Of a stretch of DNA of 64,000 nt, positions 18,161 through 25,781 are shown in pieces; position 1 is the first letter of the stretch, and every line of letters starts with the position of its first letter. The DNA lies in assembly GCA_050018455.1 (NCBI GenBank), contig JBEKAA010000005.1:62001-126000 (forward strand), written 5' to 3'. The notes below the pieces were generated by a model that had not been told where the DNA came from, ran no database searches, and saw only the letters and a program-made list of their open reading frames with translations. Origin of the DNA: RBG-13-68-16 sp050018455 (lineage in GTDB: Bacteria; Acidobacteriota; Thermoanaerobaculia; Thermoanaerobaculales; Thermoanaerobaculaceae). The position numbers were made by a program, and so were the translations under genes.

Positions 18161-19000
18161 GTGAGGCTGCTCGTAACCGGGAGCCGGGGACAGCTGGGGA
18201 AGGCCCTTGCGCGGGTCGCAGCCGAGCGTGGCCACGTGTTTTTCGGCTACGACCTGCCGGATCTCGACATCACCGACGCTGCCGCCGTCATGAGCGCGAT
18301 CGACGAGGCGCGGCCCGACGCGGTCATCAACTGCGCCGCGTTCACGGCCGTCGACGCCGCCGAGAACGAGGGGGCGAGAGCCCTGGCAGTCAACGGGACG
18401 GCGGTCGCGGGCCTGGCCGCCGCGGCGGACGCGGTCGGCGCGGTTCTCGTCCAGATCTCGACCGACTACGTCTTCGACGGCACCGCTCGGCGCCCCTACC
18501 GCGAGGACGACCCCGTCAACCCGCAGTCGGTCTACGGCAGGACGAAGCTCGCGGGCGAGAGGGCGGCTGCGGCGGCGCGCCATCACCTCGTCGCCCGGAC
18601 GGCGTGGCTCTTCGGGGAAGGCGGGAACTTCGTCGATGCGATTCGCAGGCAGATCGAGGCCGGCGCCGCCAACGTGCGCGTCGTCAGCGACCAGCGCGGC
18701 TGCCCGACGTACGCCGAGGACCTGGCTGGAGCGGTGCTGCGCCTGGTCGAATCGGGCGTGGAAGGAACGGTGCACGCCGTCAATGCAGGCGATGCGAGCT
18801 GGGCCGAGCTTGCCCAGGAGATCATCCGCCGGCTCGGTGTCGACGTGACCGTCATCCCGATCACGACCGCCGAGGCCGCCCGGCCCGCGCCTCGCCCCGC
18901 ACACGCAGTCCTCGACACCTCCCGTCTGCGAGCGCTACTGGGGGACGGGCTCCGCCCCTGGCAGGAAGCGGTCGGGGACTATCTGGGCCGAAACGGGTAG
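18161..19000 (+). CDS. rmlD: dTDP-4-dehydrorhamnose reductase
   Basis: 279 residues. The start MRLLVTGSRGQLGKAL, INCAAFTAVDAAENE, QISTDYVFDG and YGRTKLAGE (catalytic Tyr-Lys) are typical RmlD motifs, and WLFGEGGNFV follows. It reduces dTDP-4-keto-L-rhamnose to dTDP-L-rhamnose. The GTG at 18161 fits the family N-terminus exactly. The epimerase RmlC, which must act between RmlB and RmlD, is not encoded next to it or anywhere else visible in the window. Confidence 0.93.
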   Translation: MRLLVTGSRGQLGKALARVAAERGHVFFGYDLPDLDITDAAAVMSAIDEARPDAVINCAAFTAVDAAENEGARALAVNGTAVAGLAAAADAVGAVLVQISTDYVFDGTARRPYREDDPVNPQSVYGRTKLAGERAAAAARHHLVARTAWLFGEGGNFVDAIRRQIEAGAANVRVVSDQRGCPTYAEDLAGAVLRLVESGVEGTVHAVNAGDASWAELAQEIIRRLGVDVTVIPITTAEAARPAPRPAHAVLDTSRLRALLGDGLRPWQEAVGDYLGRNG

Positions 19001-19111
19001 GCGACGATCTTTCCGTCGGTCCTGCGTGGACACCCCCGCGGCGGCGGCTCGACGGTCGTCTCGTGCCCCTGGTGAGGCTGGCCCGGAGTGAGGCATGTCT
19101 CCCGAATCCAA

Positions 19112-19173
19112 AACAGTGAATGCGTCTCAAAACACTGTTCGTACTTGATTTCGTGAAGTGGTTCACATACATT
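19112..19173 (+). promoter_or_regulatory. Promoter with two inverted repeats before the ATPase/oxidoreductase run
   Basis: TTGATT (19145-19150), 17-bp spacer, TACATT (19168-19173). Inside the spacer sits the palindrome GTGAA-GTGG-TTCAC (19153-19166). Upstream is a second inverted repeat AACAGTG (19112-19118) / CACTGTT (19133-19139). The layout looks like repressor or activator sites around a sigma70 promoter. Confidence 0.5.
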
Positions 19174-19189
19174 GTGCGGCGGGGGGGGG

Positions 19190-19972
19190 ATGCGGTTCGC
19201 TGAAAGTGTGCGAATGGACGCCATGATCCGGCCCAACGGGCGCGTCGATGCGTGCGAGGCTCTGACTGCTCCCATAGTGATCCTCGTGGGACACTTCGGG
19301 AGCGGGAAGAGCGAGATCGCGATCAACCTCTCGCTCGGGTTCGCCGCTCGCGGCGACGACGTCAGTCTCGTGGACCTCGACGTGGTCAAGCCCTACTTCC
19401 GGTGCCGGGCGGCGCGGGAGGAGGTCGAGGCCAAGGGGATTCACCTCGTGGTTCCCGGAGGCGACCGCTTCTACGCCGATCTGCCGATCATCGTCCCGGA
19501 GGTCAAGGGCGTGCTGACGCGATCCCTGGGCGCCAGCGGGCGCGTCGTTGTCGACGCCGGCGGCGACGATACCGGCGCTCGCGCCCTCGGGAGCCTGGTG
19601 GACGCGATCGACTCGGAGCGGTCCGAGATGCTCTTCGTCGTGAACACGAGGCGGCCGTTCGCCGAGGACCAGGCCGCTCTCGTCGCGATGCTCCGCGACA
19701 TCGAGTCGGCGGCCCGGCGCCCGGTGACGGGCCTGGTCGCCAACACGCACCTGATCGAAGAGACGACGCCGGAAGTCGTGCGGGAAGGGCTCGATGCGAC
19801 GCACACCCTCGCCGGGTCGACCGGTATCCCGGTGCGGTTCTGCGCGCTGCTGAAGAGAGTGGACCGTGCGCTCGCAGGCGTGGACGTGCCTGTGCTGTCG
19901 ATCGAACGCTATCTGCTGCCGCCCGAGGCGCCCGGCATGACCGGGCGCCGCCGGCGGTTCGCCGGGGTCTGA
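19190..19972 (+). CDS. MinD/CobQ-like P-loop ATPase
   Basis: About 260 residues. A deviant Walker A, VGHFGSGKSEIAINLSLG, is followed by VDLDVVKPYF and VVDAGGDDTGARALGS, then VVNTRRPF and GLVANTHLIEETT. This is the SIMIBI/MinD-type nucleotide-binding layout. The protein is soluble with no extra domain. It ends 15 bp before the ferredoxin-fused oxidoreductase subunit, so it may help assemble or regulate that enzyme or insert its Fe-S clusters; that role is inference. The ATG at 19190 has a run of G upstream; ATG at 19214 is possible. Confidence 0.65.
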   Translation: MRFAESVRMDAMIRPNGRVDACEALTAPIVILVGHFGSGKSEIAINLSLGFAARGDDVSLVDLDVVKPYFRCRAAREEVEAKGIHLVVPGGDRFYADLPIIVPEVKGVLTRSLGASGRVVVDAGGDDTGARALGSLVDAIDSERSEMLFVVNTRRPFAEDQAALVAMLRDIESAARRPVTGLVANTHLIEETTPEVVREGLDATHTLAGSTGIPVRFCALLKRVDRALAGVDVPVLSIERYLLPPEAPGMTGRRRRFAGV

Positions 19973-19987
19973 GAAAGGAGACGGATC

Positions 19988-20950
19988 GTGCCGAAGCCGA
20001 TCATCGAGAAGGACAGGTGCAAGGGGTGCGAGCTGTGCATCAACGCCTGCCCCGAGGACGTCCTCGCCATGTCCTCTGAGATCAACGCGAAGGGGTACTT
20101 CTTCCCGAGCGTCGTCCATCCGGACGACTGCACCGGGTGCCGCTACTGCCTGCTGGTTTGCCCCGACACCGCGATCCAGATCGAGAACAAGGGCAAGGTC
20201 ACCACGCCTCCGGAAGCGCTCACGGGCAAGCCGTTTTCCTACTGCCCCGGCTGCACCCACGGCGTCATTCACCGCCTGGTGGCCGAGACCATCGACTCTC
20301 TGGGGATCAAGGACCGCACCGTCGGGATCGCCCCGGTCGGATGCTCCGTCCTGGCGTACGAGTTCTTCAACTGCGACATGCAGGAGGCCTCCCACGGCCG
20401 CGCGATGGCGGTGGCGACCGGGATCAAGCGCGGGCGCCCAGACCTCATGGTGTTCACCTACCAGGGCGACGGCGACCTCGCGTCGATCGGGATGGCGGAG
20501 ACGGTGCACGCCGCGAACCGCGGCGAGAAGATCACGGTGATCTTCGTGAACAACGCGATCTATGGGATGACGGGTGGCCAGATGGCGCCGACCACGATGC
20601 CCGGCCAGGTGGCGACCACGTGCCCGACCGGCCGGGACGTCAACCTGGCGGGGTGGCCGATCCGTGTGGTCGAGCTTCTGAAGACGCTCAGGACTCCGGC
20701 GTACCTCGCGCGAGTCGCGGTCCACGACCCGAAGAACATCCTCAACGCCAAGAAGGCGATCCGCAAGGCGTTCAAGTACCAGCTCGACGGCACCTGCTTC
20801 TCGCTCGTCGAGGTGCTTTCCACCTGTCCCACGGGGTGGGGGTACCAGCCCCACGAGGCGTGCGGGTGGGTCGAGGAGACGATGGTGCCGTACTACCCCC
20901 TCGGCGAGGTCAAGGTACCCGAGGAAGCGGCCGTCCAGGCGGGGAGCTGA
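19988..20950 (+). CDS. 2-oxoacid:ferredoxin oxidoreductase, ferredoxin domain fused to TPP-binding beta subunit
   Basis: 320 residues. Residues ~1-65 are a 2x[4Fe-4S] ferredoxin with CKGCELCINACP and CTGCRYCLLVCP. The rest is the thiamine diphosphate-binding beta subunit: YCPGCTHG, GIAPVGCSV, YQGDGDLASIG and VNNAIYGMTGGQ. In relatives such as VOR/KOR the ferredoxin is usually a separate delta subunit. The enzyme oxidatively decarboxylates a 2-oxoacid to acyl-CoA and reduces ferredoxin. GTG start with GAAAGGAGAC. Gene order beta-gamma-alpha with 2- and 10-bp gaps. The substrate (branched-chain 2-oxoacid or 2-oxoglutarate) cannot be settled by eye. Confidence 0.88.
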   Translation: MPKPIIEKDRCKGCELCINACPEDVLAMSSEINAKGYFFPSVVHPDDCTGCRYCLLVCPDTAIQIENKGKVTTPPEALTGKPFSYCPGCTHGVIHRLVAETIDSLGIKDRTVGIAPVGCSVLAYEFFNCDMQEASHGRAMAVATGIKRGRPDLMVFTYQGDGDLASIGMAETVHAANRGEKITVIFVNNAIYGMTGGQMAPTTMPGQVATTCPTGRDVNLAGWPIRVVELLKTLRTPAYLARVAVHDPKNILNAKKAIRKAFKYQLDGTCFSLVEVLSTCPTGWGYQPHEACGWVEETMVPYYPLGEVKVPEEAAVQAGS

Positions 20951-20952
20951 CC

Positions 20953-21513
20953 ATGCACAGCGAAATCGTGTTGGCTGGTTTCGGCGGCCAGGGCGTTCTC
21001 CTGATCGGGAAGCTCATGGCGTACGCGGGCATGAAGGCCGGTCACGAGGTGACCTGGCTGCCGTCGTACGGCCCCGAGATGCGTGGCGGAACCTGCAACT
21101 GCACCGTGGTGATGTCGGACCGCCCGATCGGATCCCCGATCTCGAAGCGTCCGCACGCGCTCATCGTGCTCAATCTCCCATCGCTCGACAAGTTCGAGGA
21201 CTCCCTCCGGCCCGGCGGGATCGTCGTGGTCAACACCTCGTTGATCAACCGGCTCCCGAGGCGCACCGACGTCACGGTCGTCCCGGTTGCGGCCAACGAG
21301 ATCGCGATCGAGCTCGGCAACGCGAAGGCGGCCAACATGGTCGCGCTGGGCGCGTTCGTCGGGGCGTCGGGCCTGGTCGAGAAGGAGAGCGTCGACGAGG
21401 TCCTCAGGGAGAGCTTCGCCGCGAGGCCCAAGCTCGTGGCGATCAACGAAGAGGCGCTGCGCCGAGGGTTCGAGATCGGGCAGGCCCACGCAGCCGCCGT
21501 GGCGGCCGGGTAA
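20953..21513 (+). CDS. 2-oxoacid:ferredoxin oxidoreductase gamma subunit
   Basis: 186 residues. The N-terminus EIVLAGFGGQGVLLIGKLMA and WLPSYGPEMRGGTCNC are the standard gamma-subunit motifs (POR_gamma fold). It completes the CoA-binding/catalytic core together with the alpha and beta subunits. ATG 2 bp after the beta stop, with GGGGAGC upstream, so translation is coupled. Confidence 0.9.
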   Translation: MHSEIVLAGFGGQGVLLIGKLMAYAGMKAGHEVTWLPSYGPEMRGGTCNCTVVMSDRPIGSPISKRPHALIVLNLPSLDKFEDSLRPGGIVVVNTSLINRLPRRTDVTVVPVAANEIAIELGNAKAANMVALGAFVGASGLVEKESVDEVLRESFAARPKLVAINEEALRRGFEIGQAHAAAVAAG

Positions 21514-21523
21514 GGAGCGCGCG

Positions 21524-22585
21524 ATGGCGAAGAAGCTGATGAAGGGGTGCGAAGCGATCGGCGAGGCTGCGATCCACGCCGGCTGCAGGCTGTTCTTCGG
21601 CTATCCGATCACGCCTCAGAACGAGATCCCGGAGTACATGTCGGCCCGTCTGCCCCAGGTGGGCGGCATGTTCGTCCAGGCCGAGAGCGAAGTCGCCGCT
21701 TCCAACATGCTCTACGGCGCCTCCGGCGCGGGCTGCCGGGTCTTCACCTCCAGCTCGAGCCCGGGGATCAGCCTCATGATGGAAGGAGTGTCGTACATGG
21801 CCGGCGCCGAGCTTCCGGTCGTGATCGTCAACATCATGCGCGGCGGCCCCGGCCTGGGCGGGATTCTGCCTTCCCAGTCCGACTACTTCCAGGCGACCAA
21901 GGGCGGCGGACACGGCGACTACAGAGTGCTGGTGCTGGCGCCGTCGACCGTGCAGGAGGCGGCGGACCTCGTGATCGAAGCGTTCGACCTCGCCGACAAG
22001 TACCGCAACCCCGTCATGGTTGTCGGGGACGGCCTGATCGGGCAGATGATGGAGCCGGTCGAGTTCAAGAAGACGATCAAGCCCGAGGATCTCCCCGAGA
22101 AGCCTTGGGCGACGACCGGGTGCGCCGGCCGGGAGAGGAACGTCATCAATTCTCTGTACCTCGATCCCGAGCAGCTCGAGAAGCACAACTGGGACCTCTA
22201 CGCCAAGTACCAGTCGATGGCCGTTGAGGCCCGCCATGAGGCCTACAACACCGAGGGCGGCTGCGACGTGCTCATCGTCGCCTACGGGACCGTGGCGCGC
22301 ATCTCGAAGACCGCCATCGACCAGGCGCGCGAGAAGGGGCTCAAAATCGGTCTGTTTCGCCCGATCACGCTGTACCCCTACCCGGCCGAGGCCCTCGCGG
22401 AGGCCGCTCTTGGGGCGAAGGCCGTGCTTGTGGCGGAGCTCTCGACGGGTCAGATGGTCGAGGACGTTCGCGCCGTCGTCGCGGGCCGCCGCCCGGTCGC
22501 TTTCCACGGACGCGTGGGCGGGATGGTGATGGGCCCGGACGACCTCGTGGCCGAGGCCGAGAAGCTCGCAGCGGTGCCTGCGTGA
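21524..22585 (+). CDS. 2-oxoacid:ferredoxin oxidoreductase alpha subunit (VorB/KorA type)
   Basis: 353 residues, matching the ~350-residue single alpha chain of 3-methyl-2-oxobutanoate or 2-oxoglutarate ferredoxin oxidoreductases. Visible motifs are FFGYPITPQNEIPEYM, the TPP-activating Glu in VQAESEVAASN, MRGGPGLGG and the C-terminal transketolase-like LIVAYGTVARI. Start ATG 10 bp after the gamma stop with TAAGGAG. Last gene of the oxidoreductase run. Confidence 0.9.
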   Translation: MAKKLMKGCEAIGEAAIHAGCRLFFGYPITPQNEIPEYMSARLPQVGGMFVQAESEVAASNMLYGASGAGCRVFTSSSSPGISLMMEGVSYMAGAELPVVIVNIMRGGPGLGGILPSQSDYFQATKGGGHGDYRVLVLAPSTVQEAADLVIEAFDLADKYRNPVMVVGDGLIGQMMEPVEFKKTIKPEDLPEKPWATTGCAGRERNVINSLYLDPEQLEKHNWDLYAKYQSMAVEARHEAYNTEGGCDVLIVAYGTVARISKTAIDQAREKGLKIGLFRPITLYPYPAEALAEAALGAKAVLVAELSTGQMVEDVRAVVAGRRPVAFHGRVGGMVMGPDDLVAEAEKLAAVPA

Positions 22586-22631
22586 GGCCCGGCCGAGGCG
22601 ACGGATCGGCGGAGAGGGCGGAGGTGGTGGG

Positions 22632-23141
22632 ATGAGCAACCGTGAGCAGATCTTCGACGTGCTGAAGAAGGCGTACCAGATCGAGGTGGACGGCTACACG
22701 TTTTACTCGATGACGGCCGAACGCGCGGAGAAGGAAGCGGTGCGCGAGCTCTTCGCCAAGCTGGCGGCGGACGAGGTCCAGCATCAAGCGTTCCTGCGCA
22801 ACGTGGCCGGGCGTTTCGACGAGCAGGGGGTCGACGCCTTCAAGCTGAACCAGCGGTCGCCGGAAGCCCGCTCGATCAATCAGGCTTTCTTCTCGGGCAG
22901 GTTCCGCGAGCAGGCGGCGTCGACGGAGTTCGAGCTCGGCGTGTTGTCGGTCGGGATGACGCTCGAGACCAACGCCGTTAGGTACTTTTCAACCGCCGCC
23001 GAGCAGGCGACAGAGAAGGAAGTCAAGGAGTTCTACCAGTTCCTGGCCGACTGGGAGAAGCAACACTACGACGCGCTGCACGGCCTCTTCAACGCCGTTC
23101 GGGCGGAGCACCAGGCGGAGTCCTCCTTCTCCCCGTTCTGA
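22632..23141 (+). CDS. Ferritin-like/rubrerythrin-family diiron protein
   Basis: 169 residues, nearly all helical. Diiron ligands of the rubrerythrin type appear as AYQIEVDGYTFY (Glu), ADEVQHQAFL (Glu, His), GMTLETNAVRYF (Glu) and DWEKQHYDAL (Glu, His). There is no C-terminal rubredoxin domain (no CxxC pair). Such proteins protect against peroxide or oxygen, or handle iron. It starts 46 bp after the oxygen-sensitive oxidoreductase genes and may be co-transcribed, which would make sense as protection of the Fe-S enzyme. Confidence 0.8.
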   Translation: MSNREQIFDVLKKAYQIEVDGYTFYSMTAERAEKEAVRELFAKLAADEVQHQAFLRNVAGRFDEQGVDAFKLNQRSPEARSINQAFFSGRFREQAASTEFELGVLSVGMTLETNAVRYFSTAAEQATEKEVKEFYQFLADWEKQHYDALHGLFNAVRAEHQAESSFSPF

Positions 23142-23174
23142 CGGGAAGACCTGCCATTTCCGCCGCCGCCCCTC

Positions 23175-23290
23175 CTGCCGGCAGCAGAGGAGCAGAGGGG
23201 CTGAGGAGCAAGGGAGCAACAACAGGCTGCGGACAACCCGCCGTGGTCTTTTCACCTCTGCTCCTCTGCACCCTGGCTCCTCTGCGCTCC
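23175..23290. repeat. Intergenic imperfect inverted repeat with GAGCAGAGG words
   Basis: Left arm GAGGAGCAGAGGGGCTGAGG is answered by CCTCTGCTCCTCTGC and CCTGGCTCCTCTGC on the right. Similar words occur at ~52725-52750. Confidence 0.6.
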
Positions 23291-23351
23291 AGGATTTCCG
23301 GCGCCGCTGGACCTCTCCCAGGAGCGAGGCGGGATGGGCTACCATGAGCCG

Positions 23352-24314
23352 ATGCGCGTGCTGATCACGGGGATCTCGGGGTTCGTCGGGCTGCACCTGT
23401 CGGAGTACGTGCTCGCCCAGCACCCCGAGGTCGAGCTGTTCGGCCTCCGGCGGTGGCGCTCCGAGTTGCCCGCCGCGGCGGCCCTCGGGCCGGTCGTCCG
23501 GATCATGGAGGGCGACCTCCTGGACGCGCCCTCGCTCCTCCGTGTGCTGCAAACCTCCAAGCCGGATGTGATCTTCCATCTGGCCGCGTCCTCTTCGGTG
23601 GCGAGCTCGTGGGACACGCCGGCCGAGATGATGCAGGTGAACCTCCTCGGGACGCTGCACCTCCTCGAGGCGGCGAGGCAGCTGGACCTCGACGCTCCCG
23701 TCGTGCTGGCGTGCTCGGCGGAGTCGTACGGCCTCGTCAGCGAGGGTGAGCTCCCGATACGAGAAGAGCAGCCCTTCCGCCCAGTTTCGCCGTACGCGGT
23801 CAGCAAGGCCGCGGTGGATCTGCTCGGCTTCCAGTACTTCCAGACTTTTCGGCTCCGCACCGTGAGGATGCGCCTGTTCAACCACTGCGGGCCGCGTCAA
23901 TCGGCACGGTTCGTGATCTCGTCGCTGGCAAAGCAACTGGCCGAGATCGAGACTGGGCTGCGTCCGCCGCGTCTCCAGGTCGGCAACCTCGAGGTTCGCC
24001 GGGATTTCGTGGACGTGCGAGACGCCGCGCGGGCCTACTGGCTGGCGGCGGACCGCGGCAAGGCCGGCGAGGCCTACAACGTCGCGAGCGGGCAGGCGCA
24101 CTCGATCCGGGAAATTCTCGACAGGTTGCTGGCGCTCTCGGACGCGGTCGTCGAGGTGGCCTTCGATCCGGCTCGCCTGCGCCCATCCGAGTTGGAGGTG
24201 CTCGTCGGGGATGCGACGCGGTTCCGGGACGCCACCGGCTGGCGTCCCGAGATTCAGTTCGAGCGGACGCTCGCGGACACGCTGAACTACTGGCGCGCCG
24301 CTCTGCGAACCTGA
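23352..24314 (+). CDS. Sugar-nucleotide SDR (GDP-4-keto-6-deoxymannose reductase / GDP-mannose 4,6-dehydratase-like)
   Basis: About 320 residues of an extended SDR: ITGISGFVGLHLSEY, FHLAASSSVASSWDTP, ACSAESYG, the catalytic YAVSK, and RLFNHCGPRQ. The NHxGPxQ segment and overall length fit the Rmd/GMD group that makes GDP-deoxyhexoses. ATG at 23352 fits the family N-terminus and lies 7 nt after a TACCAT box; a longer ATG start at 23334 has AGGAGCGAGG upstream. It is not next to other sugar genes. Confidence 0.75.
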   Translation: MRVLITGISGFVGLHLSEYVLAQHPEVELFGLRRWRSELPAAAALGPVVRIMEGDLLDAPSLLRVLQTSKPDVIFHLAASSSVASSWDTPAEMMQVNLLGTLHLLEAARQLDLDAPVVLACSAESYGLVSEGELPIREEQPFRPVSPYAVSKAAVDLLGFQYFQTFRLRTVRMRLFNHCGPRQSARFVISSLAKQLAEIETGLRPPRLQVGNLEVRRDFVDVRDAARAYWLAADRGKAGEAYNVASGQAHSIREILDRLLALSDAVVEVAFDPARLRPSELEVLVGDATRFRDATGWRPEIQFERTLADTLNYWRAALRT

Positions 24315-24379
24315 GCTGATCGCTCGGGGCGTTGCCGGGGAAGCCGCTCGAAAAGGGTCAGGCTCGAACGTGGGCGGAG

Positions 24380-24497
24380 AAAGTCAAACGGAAGAGGGAA
24401 AAGGTCAAAGGAAAGGCAAGACCCCGCGATGCCTCCCGCGCCCGAGGTGGTGTGTCTTTCCTTTTGACCTTTGACGTTTGACCTTTCACCTTGCCTT
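24380..24497. repeat. Intergenic imperfect inverted repeat with GGTCAAAGG / CCTTTGACC words
   Basis: AGAGGGAAAAGGTCAAAGG on the left is matched by CCTTTTGACCTTTGACG and TTTGACCTTTCACC on the right. Same word family as the gap at 8612-8735. Confidence 0.65.
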
Positions 24498-24526
24498 GTC
24501 GAACCTTCGAACCATCGGTCTATACT
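24496..24526 (+). promoter_or_regulatory. Candidate promoter giving a leaderless transcript
   Basis: TTGTCG (24496-24501), 19-bp spacer, TATACT (24521-24526). The ATG at 24533 is only 7 nt after the -10 box, where transcription would start. Confidence 0.45.
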
Positions 24527-24532
24527 CACGTC

Positions 24533-25042
24533 ATGTCATCCAGCCTCGCGATGCGCCCTCTTGTGCGCTGGGACGGCTTTACCCTTCGAATCGACCTCGA
24601 CATGGTGGAGCTCGTCGCAAACCGCGAGTTGGCGCGACGCGTCAAGACCATCCGCAGGTTGGAGGTGAGCGGCGAGGGCGACGGTCTCGAGCTCCGCCTC
24701 GAAGCGGTCTGGAAAGGCTTTCCGGCTCAGATGTCGGCCAGGCTCCGCGAGCTGCGCCTTCACCGGCGCTTCTTCGGATGCCGGATCGAGGGGCCGCGCG
24801 GTCCGATGGGGGTGCCGCTTCCGACCGCTTTGGTGAGCGCCCTGATCCGCCGTTTCGGTCAGGGCCTCTTGAGCTTCGACCCCGACGACCGTATCTTGCT
24901 GGTCGACCTCCGGGCCTTCCTCCCGGAGGGCCTCGAGGTACGCGTGAGGGACGTGCACTGCGAGGGTCGGTGGGTGTGCGTCGAGCTGGCGGGAGGCTCG
25001 GTGGCTGCGGTCCTGGCCGGCGTCCCGAGCGAGCTGGCCTAG
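24533..25042 (+). CDS. Conserved hypothetical protein
   Basis: About 169 residues, cytoplasmic, no signal or membrane segment. It looks like an alpha/beta protein with an amphipathic N-terminal half (IDLDMVELVANRELARR) and a C-terminal half with DPDDRILLVDLRAFLP. I do not recognise the family. It precedes the DedA gene by 26 bp on the same strand and is probably co-transcribed. There is no Shine-Dalgarno before the ATG, in line with a leaderless mRNA. Confidence 0.6.
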   Translation: MSSSLAMRPLVRWDGFTLRIDLDMVELVANRELARRVKTIRRLEVSGEGDGLELRLEAVWKGFPAQMSARLRELRLHRRFFGCRIEGPRGPMGVPLPTALVSALIRRFGQGLLSFDPDDRILLVDLRAFLPEGLEVRVRDVHCEGRWVCVELAGGSVAAVLAGVPSELA

Positions 25043-25068
25043 CCTTTCACGATGAGGCCGATAGTGCG

Positions 25069-25662
25069 ATGGGAACCTTCGCCCACTTCCTGAGCCAGTA
25101 TGGCTACTTCGGGCTGTTCGGACTCCTCATGTTCGGCATCATCGGTCTGCCCGTGCCGGAGGAGACGCTGCTCACGTTCGCGGGCGTTCTGGTCTACCGC
25201 GGTCACCTCGAGCTCGGCCCGGCGTTGCTGGCTGCGTTCCTGGGGAGCGCGTGCGGCATCACGGTGAGTTACGGGTTGGGCCGTGGTGTCGGCCGGGTGA
25301 TCACGAAGAGGCTCGGAAAGTTCGTTCGCGTCACGCCCGAGCAGATGGACCGAGTCGAGGACTGGTTCGAGCGCGTCGGTCACTGGGGCCTGCTCTGGGG
25401 CTACTTCCTTCCCGGGATCCGGCACCTGACCGCCGTGGCGGCGGGGGCGACGAGGCTACGGTACGTTGACTTCGCGCTATTCGCCTACACCGGGGCTCTG
25501 CTGTGGTCTTTGACGTTCGTGTCGCTTGGGGCGCTGGCCGGCAGACATTGGGAGAGGGTGTACGGCCAGGTCCACGAGAACCTCAAGATCGCCTCAGGCA
25601 TCGTGCTGGTCGTCCTGATCGCCGCGCTGGTGGTGAGGCGGCTGTTCATGCGTCGCCGCTGA
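25069..25662 (+). CDS. DedA-family membrane protein
   Basis: 197 residues with about five hydrophobic segments. It has the family motifs GLPVPEETLLTFAG near the first helix and FLPGIRHLTAVAAG in the middle (acidic and arginine residues of the DedA/SNARE-associated fold). DedA proteins act in membrane homeostasis, probably as lipid-carrier (undecaprenyl phosphate or phospholipid) translocases. ATG at 25069 is chosen; a GTG lies 5 bp upstream in another frame. Confidence 0.88.
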   Translation: MGTFAHFLSQYGYFGLFGLLMFGIIGLPVPEETLLTFAGVLVYRGHLELGPALLAAFLGSACGITVSYGLGRGVGRVITKRLGKFVRVTPEQMDRVEDWFERVGHWGLLWGYFLPGIRHLTAVAAGATRLRYVDFALFAYTGALLWSLTFVSLGALAGRHWERVYGQVHENLKIASGIVLVVLIAALVVRRLFMRRR

Positions 25663-25781
25663 GCCAGCTGCGCCAGAAAACACCCCGGGAGCAATCGGAA
25701 AGGGTCGGTCAAGCCGCCGCCGAACATCGTCGCCTCTCCGCGTCCGCAAGGGTTATCATCCACCGAGCTGAGAGGTGCTTC

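Noticed and set aside
20137..20952. Longer N-terminus for the gamma subunit of the oxidoreductase
   Set aside because: The extra part is an Arg/His-rich shadow of the beta subunit; the ATG at 20953 gives the family N-terminus.
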